A stretch of 64,000 bases of DNA. Origin: Nakamurella lactea DSM 19367 (GTDB lineage: Bacteria > Actinomycetota > Actinomycetes > Mycobacteriales > Nakamurellaceae). Positions 17,972 to 27,406 of the stretch are shown piece by piece. Each line of letters opens with the position of its first letter. The stretch's first letter is position 1. Both the position numbers and the translations under genes were made by a program. Below the pieces are notes generated by a model that worked only from the letters and a program-made list of their open reading frames with translations, did not search any database and was not told the origin of the DNA. The DNA lies in assembly GCF_000426645.1 (NCBI RefSeq), contig NZ_AUFT01000007.1, positions 391,948 to 455,947 on the forward strand. The letters run 5' to 3'.

Positions 17972-19046
17972 GCAGGTCGTCTTCAAAGGCATCAACAAAT
18001 CATTCGGCGACGCAGCGGCCGTCGTCGACCTGAACCTCGGCATCGAGAAGGGTGAATTCTTCACGTTGCTCGGGCCGTCCGGGTCGGGCAAGACAACCAC
18101 CTTGCGTATGCTGGCCGGTCTCGAGTCGGCAACGTCCGGTGAGATCGAGATCGACAACGAGTTAATCACGCACACCGTTCCCGAGAAGAGGAACATCGGG
18201 CTCGTTTTCCAGCACTATGCGTTGTTCCCTCACATGACCGTGGCCGACAACGTCGCCTTCCCACTCAAGATGCGTCGCACTTCGAAAACGGACATCACGA
18301 CCAAGGTGAACGACGTCCTGTCGATGACGCAACTGTCGGATTACCGGAAGCGCTATCCGCGGGAGTTGTCGGGCGGTCAGCAGCAGCGAGTTGCGCTGGC
18401 CCGCGCATTTGTCTTCTCCCCTTCCATTCTGCTGATGGACGAGCCGCTCGGTGCGCTGGACCGCAACCTGCGAGACCACATGCGGCTGGAACTCAAGAGT
18501 CTGCAACAACGGATCGATGCCACCGTTCTGTATGTCACGCACGATCAGGACGAAGCGCTGGCCATGTCCGATCGCATCGGCATCATGAACAACGGCCGGC
18601 TGCTCCAGGTCGCGCCACCCAACGAGATGTACGAGCGGCCGGCGAACTCCTTCGTGGCAAAGTTTCTCGGCGACTCGGTCTGTCTGCCCGCCACGCGATC
18701 CCGGCCGAATGGCAGCTGCGCGCTAGAGGTCGAACAGCTCTCCGGTCGGGTGCGGATCGACCCCAGCACCAACCTGTGTGACGACGACACCGGAGTGATG
18801 GTGGTGCGACCCGAGAAATTTGTGCTGCACAACAGCGAGCCCGGGGTCTCGGACGACAACTGTGTCTCCGGCGTGGTCGAGGCCAGCGTGTACCTCGGCT
18901 CGGACCACCAGGTCTACCTCCGCGACGACTCGGGCGCCCGGATCCAGGTGAGCAGCCCCGCGGCCGCGGGCGCCATCGACGTCGGGTCGCGGCAATGGCT
19001 CACCTGGCGCCCCACCGACACCCTGTTCCTCCCGGTCGCCGACTAG
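17964..19046 (+). CDS. Spermidine/putrescine-type ABC transporter ATP-binding protein (PotA-like)
   Basis: A 360-residue ATPase with Walker A GPSGSGKTT, Q-loop VFQHYALFPHMT, signature [15 protein letters not shown], Walker B ILLMDEP and switch His in VTHDQDEAL. A C-terminal TOBE domain (about residues 265-355) is present as in PotA/FbpC. The ATG at 17964 follows GGAAGGATCCG and overlaps the permease end. It energises import by the two permeases upstream. Confidence 0.95.
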   Translation: MAEQVVFKGINKSFGDAAAVVDLNLGIEKGEFFTLLGPSGSGKTTTLRMLAGLESATSGEIEIDNELITHTVPEKRNIGLVFQHYALFPHMTVADNVAFPLKMRRTSKTDITTKVNDVLSMTQLSDYRKRYPRELSGGQQQRVALARAFVFSPSILLMDEPLGALDRNLRDHMRLELKSLQQRIDATVLYVTHDQDEALAMSDRIGIMNNGRLLQVAPPNEMYERPANSFVAKFLGDSVCLPATRSRPNGSCALEVEQLSGRVRIDPSTNLCDDDTGVMVVRPEKFVLHNSEPGVSDDNCVSGVVEASVYLGSDHQVYLRDDSGARIQVSSPAAAGAIDVGSRQWLTWRPTDTLFLPVAD

Positions 19047-19109
19047 GCCGCGGGCACACCCACCACCCCAACGACGTCCCCTGGGACGAACGCAGCTGAA
19101 GGGAACCAC

Positions 19110-19898
19110 ATGGATCTGTCTTCGGTCACTTCCGTCAAACTCAACATCGACGGCAACGTCGGCATCGTCACCCTGAACCGACCCGACAGGCTCAACGCCA
19201 TCGACAGCGCCACGATCGGTGATCTCGACCGGGTGTTCGCAGAGATCGCCATCAACGATGCGGTCCGGGCGGTGGTGATCACCGGCGCCGGGCGCGCATT
19301 CTGTGCCGGCGCAGACGTTCAGGAGTGGAGTGAAGGCGACAAGCCGGACGACGAAGCCTGGCCACCGAAAATGCATCGGTTCATGAGCCGGCTGTATTGG
19401 TTGCCGAAACCCGTTATTGCAGCGGTCAACGGGGTAGCAGTCGGCGCCGGCTGCGATATCACGCTCACCGCCGATATCCGTATCGCCTCCACGGCAGCGC
19501 GTTTTGGCGAGGTGTACATGCGTTTGGGGTTCTGCCCGGACGCCGGGGGCTCGTTCCTGCTGCCGCGGATCGTCGGCGAGTCGCGCGCTGCCGAGATGAT
19601 CTACACCGGACGGATCATCGAGGCCGCCGAAGCGGACAGCATCGGACTGGTCAGCGAGGTGGTCAGCCCGGATGAACTCCTGCCGCGGGCAATGGAGGTC
19701 GCCGGCGGCTTGGCGGCCGGACCGACCACTGCCATCGGCATCGCGAAGCAGAACCTCCGACACAACTCCCTGGTCTCCTTCGATGAAGCGCTCCGGATCG
19801 AACTTCGTGGGGGGGAGCTGTGCGGGAAGACCGCCGACCACGTCGAGGGCCTGAAGGCGACGGTCGAGAAGCGGCAGCCGAAGTTCGTGGGCCACTGA
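19110..19898 (+). CDS. Enoyl-CoA hydratase/isomerase family protein
   Basis: A 262-residue crotonase-fold protein. The oxyanion-hole segments are visible as GAGRAFCAGADVQEW (near residue 60) and NGVAVGAGCDITLTADIR (near residue 110). An acidic residue in the FGEVYMRLGFCPDAGG segment lies where the crotonase catalytic Glu is expected. It should hydrate a 2-enoyl-CoA or isomerise a double bond. Its stop overlaps the start of the acyl-CoA ligase gene (TGATG). Confidence 0.9.
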   Translation: MDLSSVTSVKLNIDGNVGIVTLNRPDRLNAIDSATIGDLDRVFAEIAINDAVRAVVITGAGRAFCAGADVQEWSEGDKPDDEAWPPKMHRFMSRLYWLPKPVIAAVNGVAVGAGCDITLTADIRIASTAARFGEVYMRLGFCPDAGGSFLLPRIVGESRAAEMIYTGRIIEAAEADSIGLVSEVVSPDELLPRAMEVAGGLAAGPTTAIGIAKQNLRHNSLVSFDEALRIELRGGELCGKTADHVEGLKATVEKRQPKFVGH

Positions 19899-22054
19899 TG
19901 AACTCATCCGACCACCCGCTGCATCCGTTGTTCGCGCCGCGAAGTGTCGCGGTCGTCGGTGCGTCGCCCAAGGGCGGATACGGCCTGACTACGCTGCAGA
20001 ACCTCGCCGGTGTCGGTTACCACGGACGACTGTGGGCGGTGCACCCCCGCCTGGACTTCGTGGGCGGTGTCGAGGCATTCCCCACTTTGTCGGCGCTCCC
20101 GGGCGTGCCGGACGCGATCGCGGTGGCCGTCCCAGCGGCATCCACCCCACAGGTCCTGGCGGAGGCGGCGAGCCTGGGTGTCCGCGGTGCCGTGGTGTAC
20201 GCGAGCGGCTTCGCCGAACTGGGCCAACGCGGTGAACCTCTGCAGCGACAGCTGCGGGCGGCGTGTGGTGATTCACTGAAGATGATCGGCCCCAATTGTC
20301 TGGGAATAGCCGGATTTCGGGACCGCACTGCGCTTTGGGGCATCACGATGCCGTACCGGCATGCCGATACGGACGGAACGGTTGCGCTCGCCGCGCAAAG
20401 CGGCAACATGGCACTGACGCTGATGCACTCCGGCCGGATACCCGCTGTCGCTTATGCGGTTTCCGCGGGCAACCAGGCGGTGCTCGATGTCACTGACTGC
20501 CTCGACTACTTCCTCACGGACCCGCAGGTCCGGGTGGTCGGACTGATCGTCGAAGGGTTCCGGGACCTTCCGCGATTCCGGAAGCTGGCGCTGCAGGCGT
20601 CGGCAGCGGGTGTTGCCATCGCGGTGCTCAAAGTCGGTCGATCCGCCCAAGGCGAGAAGGCGACGGTCGCCCACACCGGGACGCTGGCAGGCAGCGACGC
20701 CGCTTACGGCGCGTTGTTCGAGCAGACCGGGGTGATCCGCGTGGACGACCTGGACGAGCTGGTCGCCGTCTGCACCCTCTTGTCGGGATCGGTGCGGCCC
20801 CGCGGCCCGCGTCTCGGGGTGTTCGCCAGCTCGGGCGGTGAGTGTGGGCTGATCGCCGACCTCGCCGAGCCGGCGGGTGTTCAGCTACCTGAGTTGGATA
20901 CCGAGACCGCCCGCCGGCTCCGGGAGCTGGTGCCGGCCTACGGCTCGGTGGGCAACCCGTTCGACCTGACCGCCGGCGGCTGGGGAGACCAGGAAATCTA
21001 TGCCGCATCCGTCGCAGCCCTGGGCCAATGCCCGACGACCGACGTCGTGGCGTTCGTCGGCGACGCGCCGACCGCTGCCGGCCGGCCGCAGGACTCGGGT
21101 TGGGTGGAGATGGTCGGCGGCGCAGGCAAAGCGGCAACGGAGCTGGACGTTCCGGTCGCGCTGATGACGACCACCACCGACGTCTCGGGCGAATTGGTTG
21201 AGCTGGCCAGGGAGAGCGGGATTCTGCTGCTTGCCGGGCTGCGGCCGGCATTGCGGGCTATCGGCCTGGCGGGGCGGTGGGCCAACGGACCGGTTGCCTC
21301 GACTGATGACGTCGACCTGCCAGCGGTCTCGTCCCCCGACGCCGAACAGGTGCGCACCCTGTTGGACCAGCATCCCGCTGCAGTGCTCACCGAGACCGAG
21401 GCGAAGCAAGTCATTTCCTGCTACGGAATTTCGGTCCCGGACGGCGGGACAGTTAACGACCGCGACTCCGCGGCCGAGTTGGCCGCTGCGGTCGGGTTTC
21501 CGGTGGTCGCCAAGATTGTCGCCGACAACTTGGCGCACAAGAGCGACGTCGGCGGCGTGCTTCTGAATCTGTCGACGCCGGCCGCCGTCCGCGATGCCTA
21601 CGACCGCCTGATGACGCAGGCCGAGACCACCGAGGCCACCCGGATCCACGGCGTCCGGATCGAGCAGATGGTGGGAACCTCCGGGATCGAGATGATCGTC
21701 GGCGGCCGCAACGACCGGGCCGGTTCGCTGGTCGTGATCGGGGCCGGTGGGCTGCTGACGGAGCTGATGGCGGACGCCGGTCGATTGCTATGGCCATACA
21801 GCAGGAGCGACGTGCTGGCCGTGCTCGGGCGACTGCGGGTAAATCGGCTGCTCGCCGGATACCGGGGCGCCGCGCCGGTGGATGTGGGCGCGCTGATCGA
21901 AGTGGTGCTTCGGGTGGGACGCCTGTTGGCCGATCATCCCGGCATAGCCGAGATCGATATCAACCCGCTACTGGTGCCACCGCCCGGTTCGCCGTGCCAG
22001 GCACTCGATGCACTGATCGTCACGGCGGATCCGTCTGCCACCGAGGAAGGATGA
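19898..22054 (+). CDS. ADP-forming acyl-CoA ligase (acetyl-CoA synthetase, NDP-forming type)
   Basis: A 718-residue fused-subunit acyl-CoA ligase. It has an N-terminal CoA-binding Rossmann domain (LFAPRSVAVVGASPK), the phospho-His segment VAHTGTLAGSDAAY (near residue 258), and a C-terminal ATP-grasp domain from about residue 495 (VGFPVVAKI...HKSDVGGV). It would activate the imported or generated acid to a CoA thioester while converting ATP to ADP. The ATG at 19898 overlaps the hydratase stop and begins the conserved CoA-binding domain, so it is preferred to the longer frame from 19820. Confidence 0.92.
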   Translation: MNSSDHPLHPLFAPRSVAVVGASPKGGYGLTTLQNLAGVGYHGRLWAVHPRLDFVGGVEAFPTLSALPGVPDAIAVAVPAASTPQVLAEAASLGVRGAVVYASGFAELGQRGEPLQRQLRAACGDSLKMIGPNCLGIAGFRDRTALWGITMPYRHADTDGTVALAAQSGNMALTLMHSGRIPAVAYAVSAGNQAVLDVTDCLDYFLTDPQVRVVGLIVEGFRDLPRFRKLALQASAAGVAIAVLKVGRSAQGEKATVAHTGTLAGSDAAYGALFEQTGVIRVDDLDELVAVCTLLSGSVRPRGPRLGVFASSGGECGLIADLAEPAGVQLPELDTETARRLRELVPAYGSVGNPFDLTAGGWGDQEIYAASVAALGQCPTTDVVAFVGDAPTAAGRPQDSGWVEMVGGAGKAATELDVPVALMTTTTDVSGELVELARESGILLLAGLRPALRAIGLAGRWANGPVASTDDVDLPAVSSPDAEQVRTLLDQHPAAVLTETEAKQVISCYGISVPDGGTVNDRDSAAELAAAVGFPVVAKIVADNLAHKSDVGGVLLNLSTPAAVRDAYDRLMTQAETTEATRIHGVRIEQMVGTSGIEMIVGGRNDRAGSLVVIGAGGLLTELMADAGRLLWPYSRSDVLAVLGRLRVNRLLAGYRGAAPVDVGALIEVVLRVGRLLADHPGIAEIDINPLLVPPPGSPCQALDALIVTADPSATEEG

Positions 22055-22064
22055 CCCAAACGCC

Positions 22065-23228
22065 ATGGACTTCACCATCTCAGAAGAAATGACCGAATTC
22101 CGCGGAATCGTCCGCACTTTCGTGGAGAACGAGCTGATCCCCTGGGAGGACCACGTTGAGGAGCACGACGGGTTGCCCGAGGACGTCGAACGTGAGCTAC
22201 GGATCAAGGCGGTGAAGCTCGGCCTCGCCGGCCTGGGAATGCCCGAGGAGGTCGGTGGCGCCGGATTCGGCACGCTGGACCAGGTGCTGATCGTGGAAGA
22301 GACGTCACGCGCCCTCGGCGGAGTCTCCTCCGGAACGATCCCCGGAGCGTCCAACATTCTTCTGGCCTGCACGCCGGAACAACGTGAGCGCTTTCTCTAC
22401 CCGTGCATCCGCGGCGAAAAGCAGGACTGCTTCGCGTTGACGGAGCCCGACACCGGATCCGACGCCGCCGGCATCAAGACCCACGCCGAACTGGTGGACG
22501 GCCGATGGCGGCTCAACGGCCGCAAACGCTTCATCAGCCATGGTGACTCCGCCGATTTCGCGATCGTCTTCGCCGTCACCCACCCGGACCAGGAGGACGA
22601 CCGCATCACCGCGTTCCTGGTGGAGAAGGGCACCCCGGGATTCTCGGTCGGCCAGGTGCACAAGACGATGGGGCATCGCGGCTACCGGCAGGCTGAACTG
22701 GTGTTTGACGACTGCATGATCGACTCGGCAAATGTGCTCGGCGAACCGGGCCAGGGGTTCGTCCTGGCCCGGGACTGGCTGCGCAACGGGCGCATCATGA
22801 CGGCCGCGCGCTGCCTCGGGCCGATGGCGCGGCTCATCGACGAGGCACTGGAGTGGTCCAAGCAACGGGTCCAGTTCGGCCAGCCGATCGCCGACTTCCA
22901 GGCCATCCAGTTCATGCTCGCCGACTGCGCCACTGATCTGTACGCCTCCCGCATGATGACCTACAACGTCGCCTGGGACGACGACCAAGGCCAGGACCCG
23001 AAGATGGTGTCGGCCAAGGCATCCGCCACCAAAGTGTTCGCCAGCGAAGCGCTCGGTCGTGTCGTCGACCGAGTGCTGCAGATCTTCGGCGGAACCGGAT
23101 ATATGAACGAGATGTTTGTGGAGCGCGCGTACCGCAACGCGCGGATCGAGCGCATCTGGGAAGGGACCTCGGAGATCCAGCGGGTGATCCTGGCCCGCAG
23201 TCTGCTCAAGCGCGGCATGTTCGCCTGA
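22065..23228 (+). CDS. Acyl-CoA dehydrogenase
   Basis: A 387-residue flavoprotein that makes 2-enoyl-CoA. FAD/substrate motifs FALTEPDTGSDAAGI (near residue 125) and 'IFGGTGYMNE' (near residue 345) are present. The catalytic Glu is in IWEGTSEIQ near the C-terminus. It starts 10 bases after the acyl-CoA ligase, so activation and oxidation are cotranscribed. Confidence 0.94.
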   Translation: MDFTISEEMTEFRGIVRTFVENELIPWEDHVEEHDGLPEDVERELRIKAVKLGLAGLGMPEEVGGAGFGTLDQVLIVEETSRALGGVSSGTIPGASNILLACTPEQRERFLYPCIRGEKQDCFALTEPDTGSDAAGIKTHAELVDGRWRLNGRKRFISHGDSADFAIVFAVTHPDQEDDRITAFLVEKGTPGFSVGQVHKTMGHRGYRQAELVFDDCMIDSANVLGEPGQGFVLARDWLRNGRIMTAARCLGPMARLIDEALEWSKQRVQFGQPIADFQAIQFMLADCATDLYASRMMTYNVAWDDDQGQDPKMVSAKASATKVFASEALGRVVDRVLQIFGGTGYMNEMFVERAYRNARIERIWEGTSEIQRVILARSLLKRGMFA

Positions 23229-23326
23229 GCAGAGCCGACAGCATGGCAGCAGATTCGGCAGCTGTACCCGTGCGGACCCGACCGCACATCGACAGATCAG
23301 ACCGCACCTCGACGAAGGAGATCAGA

Positions 23327-24481
23327 ATGGCCCGCAAACCAGTGTCCGCATCGCTGTTCAACGTCGGAATGAACCGACGTGATCTGCTCCGGCGGTCCGC
23401 CATGATGGCCGGCGGAGCGCTGGCGCTCGGCGGAGCGGGATCGTTGTTGGCCGCCTGTGGCGGCGACCCCACTAAGGCGGCACAGGGCGGAGAGCCGGCC
23501 GTGTCCGGTGGCGGCGGATCGAACAAAAAGGTCGTCGTAGCCGACTGGGGTGGCGCCATTCAGGACGCGGAGAAGACATACCTCTACGAGCCGTTCACCA
23601 AGGAAACAGGCATCGAGGTGGTGATCTCCGGCCCACCGTCCGACGCAAAGATCAAGGCCATGGTCGATTCCGGCAACGTCGAATGGGATCTGGTGGCCGG
23701 AAGCAAGTCGAATGTGCTCAGCCTCGGCTCGGAGTACTTCGAAGAATTTCCGGAGCGACTGCATTCGATCAAGGGTATGGATCCGGCCTTCACCGACAAA
23801 CAAGCGATTGCCTACTACGTCTTCTCGACCAACATCGGCTGGAACGCCGAAACCCTCAATGGCAAGAAGATGGAGAATTGGGCAGACTTCTTCGACACGA
23901 GCACGTTCCCCGGCAAGCGCACCATGGGTGGTATCGAGGGCGGCGGCAATCCCGAGTTGGAGTTCGCTCTGCTCGCCGACGGTGTGGCCAGGGACAAGCT
24001 GTACCCGCTGGACGTGGACCGAGCGTTCAAGAAGATGGAGGAGATCAAGGGCAGCGTCCCCCAGTGGTGGTCCTCAGGCTCCCAACCCGGGCAGATGTTG
24101 GTGTCCAAGCAGGTTGCGGCGGCCAGTATCTGGAGCGGCCGGGTCTTCACCCTGCAGGGCGAGAAGGCGCCGATCGACTTCACCTGGAACGACGGCATGT
24201 ACACGCCGGCGGCCTGGATCATCCCCAAGGGCGCTCAGAACAAGGACGCGGCCATCCAGCTCGCGGAGTACTCCGTGCAGCCGGAGGTCCAGGCACGGCT
24301 ATGGGGCAATTATCCATGTGGGCCGACGAACTCGTTGGCCCTCGCCAAAATGGATGAGGAATGGGCCATCAAGCTGCCAACTCACCCCGATCACGCCGCG
24401 GTGCAATTCATCAACAATGCGGAATGGTGGGGAGAGAACCGCGACATGGTGTTCAAGCGTTGGAACGAGTTCTCCCTCTGA
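23327..24481 (+). CDS. Tat-type lipoprotein, spermidine/putrescine-class solute-binding protein
   Basis: A 384-residue extracellular binding protein of the PotD/family-1 class. The N-terminus carries a Tat-like motif NRRDLLRRS, a hydrophobic stretch and the lipobox LAAC, so it should be exported folded and lipid-anchored. The mature protein starts 'KKVVVADWGGAIQDAEK' as in polyamine/iron-type binding proteins. I chose ATG 23327 (GAAGGAG upstream). It is the only binding protein for the permeases at 16182-17971, though three enzyme genes lie between. The ligand may be an organic acid or amine rather than spermidine. Confidence 0.9.
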   Translation: MARKPVSASLFNVGMNRRDLLRRSAMMAGGALALGGAGSLLAACGGDPTKAAQGGEPAVSGGGGSNKKVVVADWGGAIQDAEKTYLYEPFTKETGIEVVISGPPSDAKIKAMVDSGNVEWDLVAGSKSNVLSLGSEYFEEFPERLHSIKGMDPAFTDKQAIAYYVFSTNIGWNAETLNGKKMENWADFFDTSTFPGKRTMGGIEGGGNPELEFALLADGVARDKLYPLDVDRAFKKMEEIKGSVPQWWSSGSQPGQMLVSKQVAAASIWSGRVFTLQGEKAPIDFTWNDGMYTPAAWIIPKGAQNKDAAIQLAEYSVQPEVQARLWGNYPCGPTNSLALAKMDEEWAIKLPTHPDHAAVQFINNAEWWGENRDMVFKRWNEFSL

Positions 24482-24578
24482 TCGAGGACCATCAGTCACA
24501 GCTTCGACGTGATCAATTGGCGCCGGGCGGGTTGCGGACCAAGCGACCGACCGGCGCTCACCACGGGAGGAACGCCAA

Positions 24579-25736
24579 ATGAGATCGACCCGGAGCCTGC
24601 GCGGCGAAGCGGCTATCGTCGGCATCGCCGAAGCCGCATCACCCACCGGTGAGCTGCCCGCGCGCGGGCGCACCCTAGAGGCACAGGTGATCAAGGCTGC
24701 ACTGGACGATGCAGGTCTTACGTTGGCCGACGTCGATGGCGTGGCCCACGCCGATTCATCCCTTGACCTCGCCGAGTTCCTGTCGATCGCGCCGGCCTTC
24801 ACCGAATCCACTTACACCGGTGGCAGTGGGTACGAGCTGTATGTGGAGAAGGCGGCTGCGGCGATTGCCACCGGACTCGCCGAGACCATCGTGATCGTCT
24901 ACGCGGCAACGCCGCGCAGCGACCGCAAACAAGGACTGGGAGGTTGGGTGGAGCCTGCCGGCCCACGGGACGAGTTCGAGGTCCCGTACGGGCTCGGCCT
25001 GATGGGTTCGTACGCGCTAGCCGCTGATCGGCACATGAGCCAGTACGGCACCACGGAAGAACAGCTCGCCTCTATCGCTGTCGCGACCCGCCAGTGGGCC
25101 GGATTCAATCCGATGGCCAGGTTCACCGACCCACTCACCGTGGACGATGTGTTGGCCTCTCCGAGGATCTGCTCGCCGCTGCATCAGCTGGACTGCTGTC
25201 TGGTGACCGACGGCGCCGGAGCGATCGTGGTGACCAGCACTGAACGGGCGAAGGACCTGCGGAATCCGGTCGTCCCGGTGCTCGGGGCTGCAAGTCTGCA
25301 CTCCCACAACATGATCCACGCGATGCCTGATCTCACTGTCACCCCCGGGGCCATCACTGGCAAACGTGCGCTGGACCACGCCGGAGTCACCGCCGGCGAC
25401 GTCGGCCTGCTGATGGGATACGACTCGTTCACCATCACCGCTCTGTTGCATTTGGAAGATCTCGGATTTGTCCCGAAGGGCGAGGCGGGTGCTTTCGTCG
25501 CCGACGGAAATACCAGGCCAGGCGGCTCGTTGCCGATGAACACCAACGGCGGTGGGCTGTCCTACACCCATCCCGGCATGTACGGGATCTTCCTGTTGAC
25601 CGAGGCTGTTCGACAACTGCGGGGCGCTGCGGGCGCGCGGCAGATCCAGGATCTGGAGATTGCAGTCGCACATGGCTCTGGCCAGTTCCTTTCGGCGATG
25701 TCCACCGTGGTGCTGGGAACGGAGGCTGCGCTGTGA
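24579..25736 (+). CDS. Thiolase-like (SCP2/Ltp2-type) protein lacking the nucleophilic Cys
   Basis: A 385-residue thiolase-fold protein of the lipid-transfer/acetyl-CoA acetyltransferase-like group. At the position of the thiolase nucleophilic Cys the sequence is TGGSG (residues 80-84), so it cannot form the acyl-Cys intermediate of a true thiolase. The C-terminal half keeps the GG and GSGQ loops. It overlaps by 4 bases a DUF35 gene, the arrangement seen for Ltp2-DUF35 retro-aldolases of steroid side-chain breakdown. A retro-aldol cleavage of a 3-hydroxyacyl-CoA is the best inference. Confidence 0.87.
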   Translation: MRSTRSLRGEAAIVGIAEAASPTGELPARGRTLEAQVIKAALDDAGLTLADVDGVAHADSSLDLAEFLSIAPAFTESTYTGGSGYELYVEKAAAAIATGLAETIVIVYAATPRSDRKQGLGGWVEPAGPRDEFEVPYGLGLMGSYALAADRHMSQYGTTEEQLASIAVATRQWAGFNPMARFTDPLTVDDVLASPRICSPLHQLDCCLVTDGAGAIVVTSTERAKDLRNPVVPVLGAASLHSHNMIHAMPDLTVTPGAITGKRALDHAGVTAGDVGLLMGYDSFTITALLHLEDLGFVPKGEAGAFVADGNTRPGGSLPMNTNGGGLSYTHPGMYGIFLLTEAVRQLRGAAGARQIQDLEIAVAHGSGQFLSAMSTVVLGTEAAL

Positions 25737-26143
25737 GCCGGAACGAGTTCGCGCCACTCCCGTCCGCCGCGACCGCGCGGTATTGGGCGGCGACTCGGGA
25801 GCGTCGCCTGCTCTTGCAGTGGTGTCCGAACTGTGAACGTCATGTGCACCATCCGCGCGAGGCCTGTCCGGGCTGCCTGTCCACCGAACTTCAGTGGCGC
25901 GAGTCGGCGGGGAGAGGGACGGTACATGCCGTCTCGGTGCACTATCGGCCGTTCGCGCCGATGACTGCCGAGGACTGCCCCTACGCCGTGGCCTTCGTCG
26001 ACCTGGAGGACGGGGTCCGGTTCCTGGCGAACGTCACGGCCGACGACCTGGAGGCCATCCGCGTCGGCGACCCCGTGTCCCTGCAGTGGAGTCCGATCGC
26101 CGATGGATACCACCTACCGGTGTTTCATGCGAATGCTCACTGA
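25733..26143 (+). CDS. DUF35 OB-fold/zinc-ribbon protein, partner of the thiolase-like protein
   Basis: A 136-residue protein with an N-terminal rubredoxin-like zinc ribbon (CPNC ... CPGC, residues about 33-49) and a C-terminal OB fold. DUF35 proteins bind thiolase-like or aldolase subunits and help hold the acyl-CoA. The GTG start overlaps the thiolase-like stop, which fits a two-subunit complex made in equal amounts. Confidence 0.9.
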   Translation: MSRNEFAPLPSAATARYWAATRERRLLLQWCPNCERHVHHPREACPGCLSTELQWRESAGRGTVHAVSVHYRPFAPMTAEDCPYAVAFVDLEDGVRFLANVTADDLEAIRVGDPVSLQWSPIADGYHLPVFHANAH

Positions 26144-26160
26144 GCGCCAGGGGGCATGCA

Positions 26161-27351
26161 GTGTCTCACTCGGCGTTCGCCAGAACCTTGCTGTCGATGT
26201 GGTGGGTCTACCTGTCGGTCGGCGTGCTGATTCCGCTGGTGCCGCACTGGATCGTCGGCGAACTCAACGGTTCCGGGACCGATGTCGGCGTCACCGTGTT
26301 TGTCTACGGTGTGGCCAGCATCGCCTCGCGGCCCCTGGCCGGCGCCTACCTCCGACGGGGGCGCCCGGAGAGGTTGATGACGGCCGCCGTCGCCGTCGGC
26401 GCAGTGGCACTGGTCGCGACACCGCTGGTCCCGCAGCTCGCCTGGATGTGGGGCCTGCGATTCATCGATGGTGCTGCGGTCGGTCTGTTTTACACGTGCG
26501 CCGCAACGGGTGTGGTGCGCTCGACCACCGCGGCGCGTCGCGGAAGTACGCTGGCCGTGTTCTCCGTGCCGTTGTTCTCGGGCGTCGCGTTCGGGCCAGT
26601 GGTCGGGGACTGGGCGATGGAACACCTGTCCGCCGGCTGGGTCTGGGTGCTGTCCGGAGGGCTGATGTCGCTGGCGATCGGCAGCACCGTCTTCGGTGTT
26701 GCGCTGTTCGGCGACCCGCCGGCCGACCAGTCGGAACAAATCAGCCCGATGCTGTTGCTCCGGGCGCTGGCCCATCCGGCCGCCGTGCGGCCGGCCGCGG
26801 TCCTGGCTCTCTCCATTGCCGGATGGGCGGCCTTCCAGGCGTTCGTCCCGCTGTACGGGCCGACGATCGGTTTGGCGGCAACGGGAACAGTGTTCCTGAC
26901 CTACTCGGCCGCCGTCATCGTCATCCGCATCGGCGGTGCTCGATGGTTCGACCGCATGCCGATCATCGAAGTGATCACGATCGGCTGTCTGGCCAACATC
27001 TGCGGCCTGTTGCTGGCTGCGCTATGGCGCCGGCCGGCGGCGCTGTTCCTGGCCGCCGGTTTGATGGCGATCGCGATCGCCCTGATGTACACGACCTTGA
27101 TGCAGGTTGCCCTCGACGGGGCGCCGCGCCGCGACGAAGGTCTGGTGGTCGCGGCCTACAGCGTCTCCTACGACGTGGGCGCGGGGCTCGGTGGCGCTGC
27201 GCTCGGCGTGGTGATGACCTGGACCGGCTCCTACACAGTGGTTTTCATCGGAGGCGCGGCAGCCGGCGTGCTCGCATTGGCCCTGCTACTGCAATCGTTC
27301 TGGCCGCGGCGGGCGCGTTACGCCCCGGTCCGGCCGCTGCCGGCAGATTGA
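26161..27351 (+). CDS. MFS transporter
   Basis: A 396-residue major-facilitator protein with about 12 hydrophobic helices and the short cytoplasmic loop 'GAYLRRGRPERLMTA' between helices 2 and 3. The GTG at 26161 lies 17 bases after the DUF35 stop. The longer frame beginning at 25894 would overlap DUF35 and lacks membrane character there. It may export an intermediate or import a related compound; direction cannot be read. Confidence 0.88.
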   Translation: MSHSAFARTLLSMWWVYLSVGVLIPLVPHWIVGELNGSGTDVGVTVFVYGVASIASRPLAGAYLRRGRPERLMTAAVAVGAVALVATPLVPQLAWMWGLRFIDGAAVGLFYTCAATGVVRSTTAARRGSTLAVFSVPLFSGVAFGPVVGDWAMEHLSAGWVWVLSGGLMSLAIGSTVFGVALFGDPPADQSEQISPMLLLRALAHPAAVRPAAVLALSIAGWAAFQAFVPLYGPTIGLAATGTVFLTYSAAVIVIRIGGARWFDRMPIIEVITIGCLANICGLLLAALWRRPAALFLAAGLMAIAIALMYTTLMQVALDGAPRRDEGLVVAAYSVSYDVGAGLGGAALGVVMTWTGSYTVVFIGGAAAGVLALALLLQSFWPRRARYAPVRPLPAD

Positions 27352-27406
27352 TCCCTCGATTCGACCGGACGGACGGGCGAGGACCTGAGAGGACAAGGAA
27401 AAGGGA

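Noticed and set aside
18723..19907. 394-codon open frame on the minus strand
   Set aside because: Overlaps the ABC ATPase end and the enoyl-CoA hydratase, both with strong motifs. Shadow frame.
24579..25736. Calling this gene a true acetyl-CoA acetyltransferase
   Set aside because: The nucleophilic Cys is absent at the conserved position, so only the fold is claimed.
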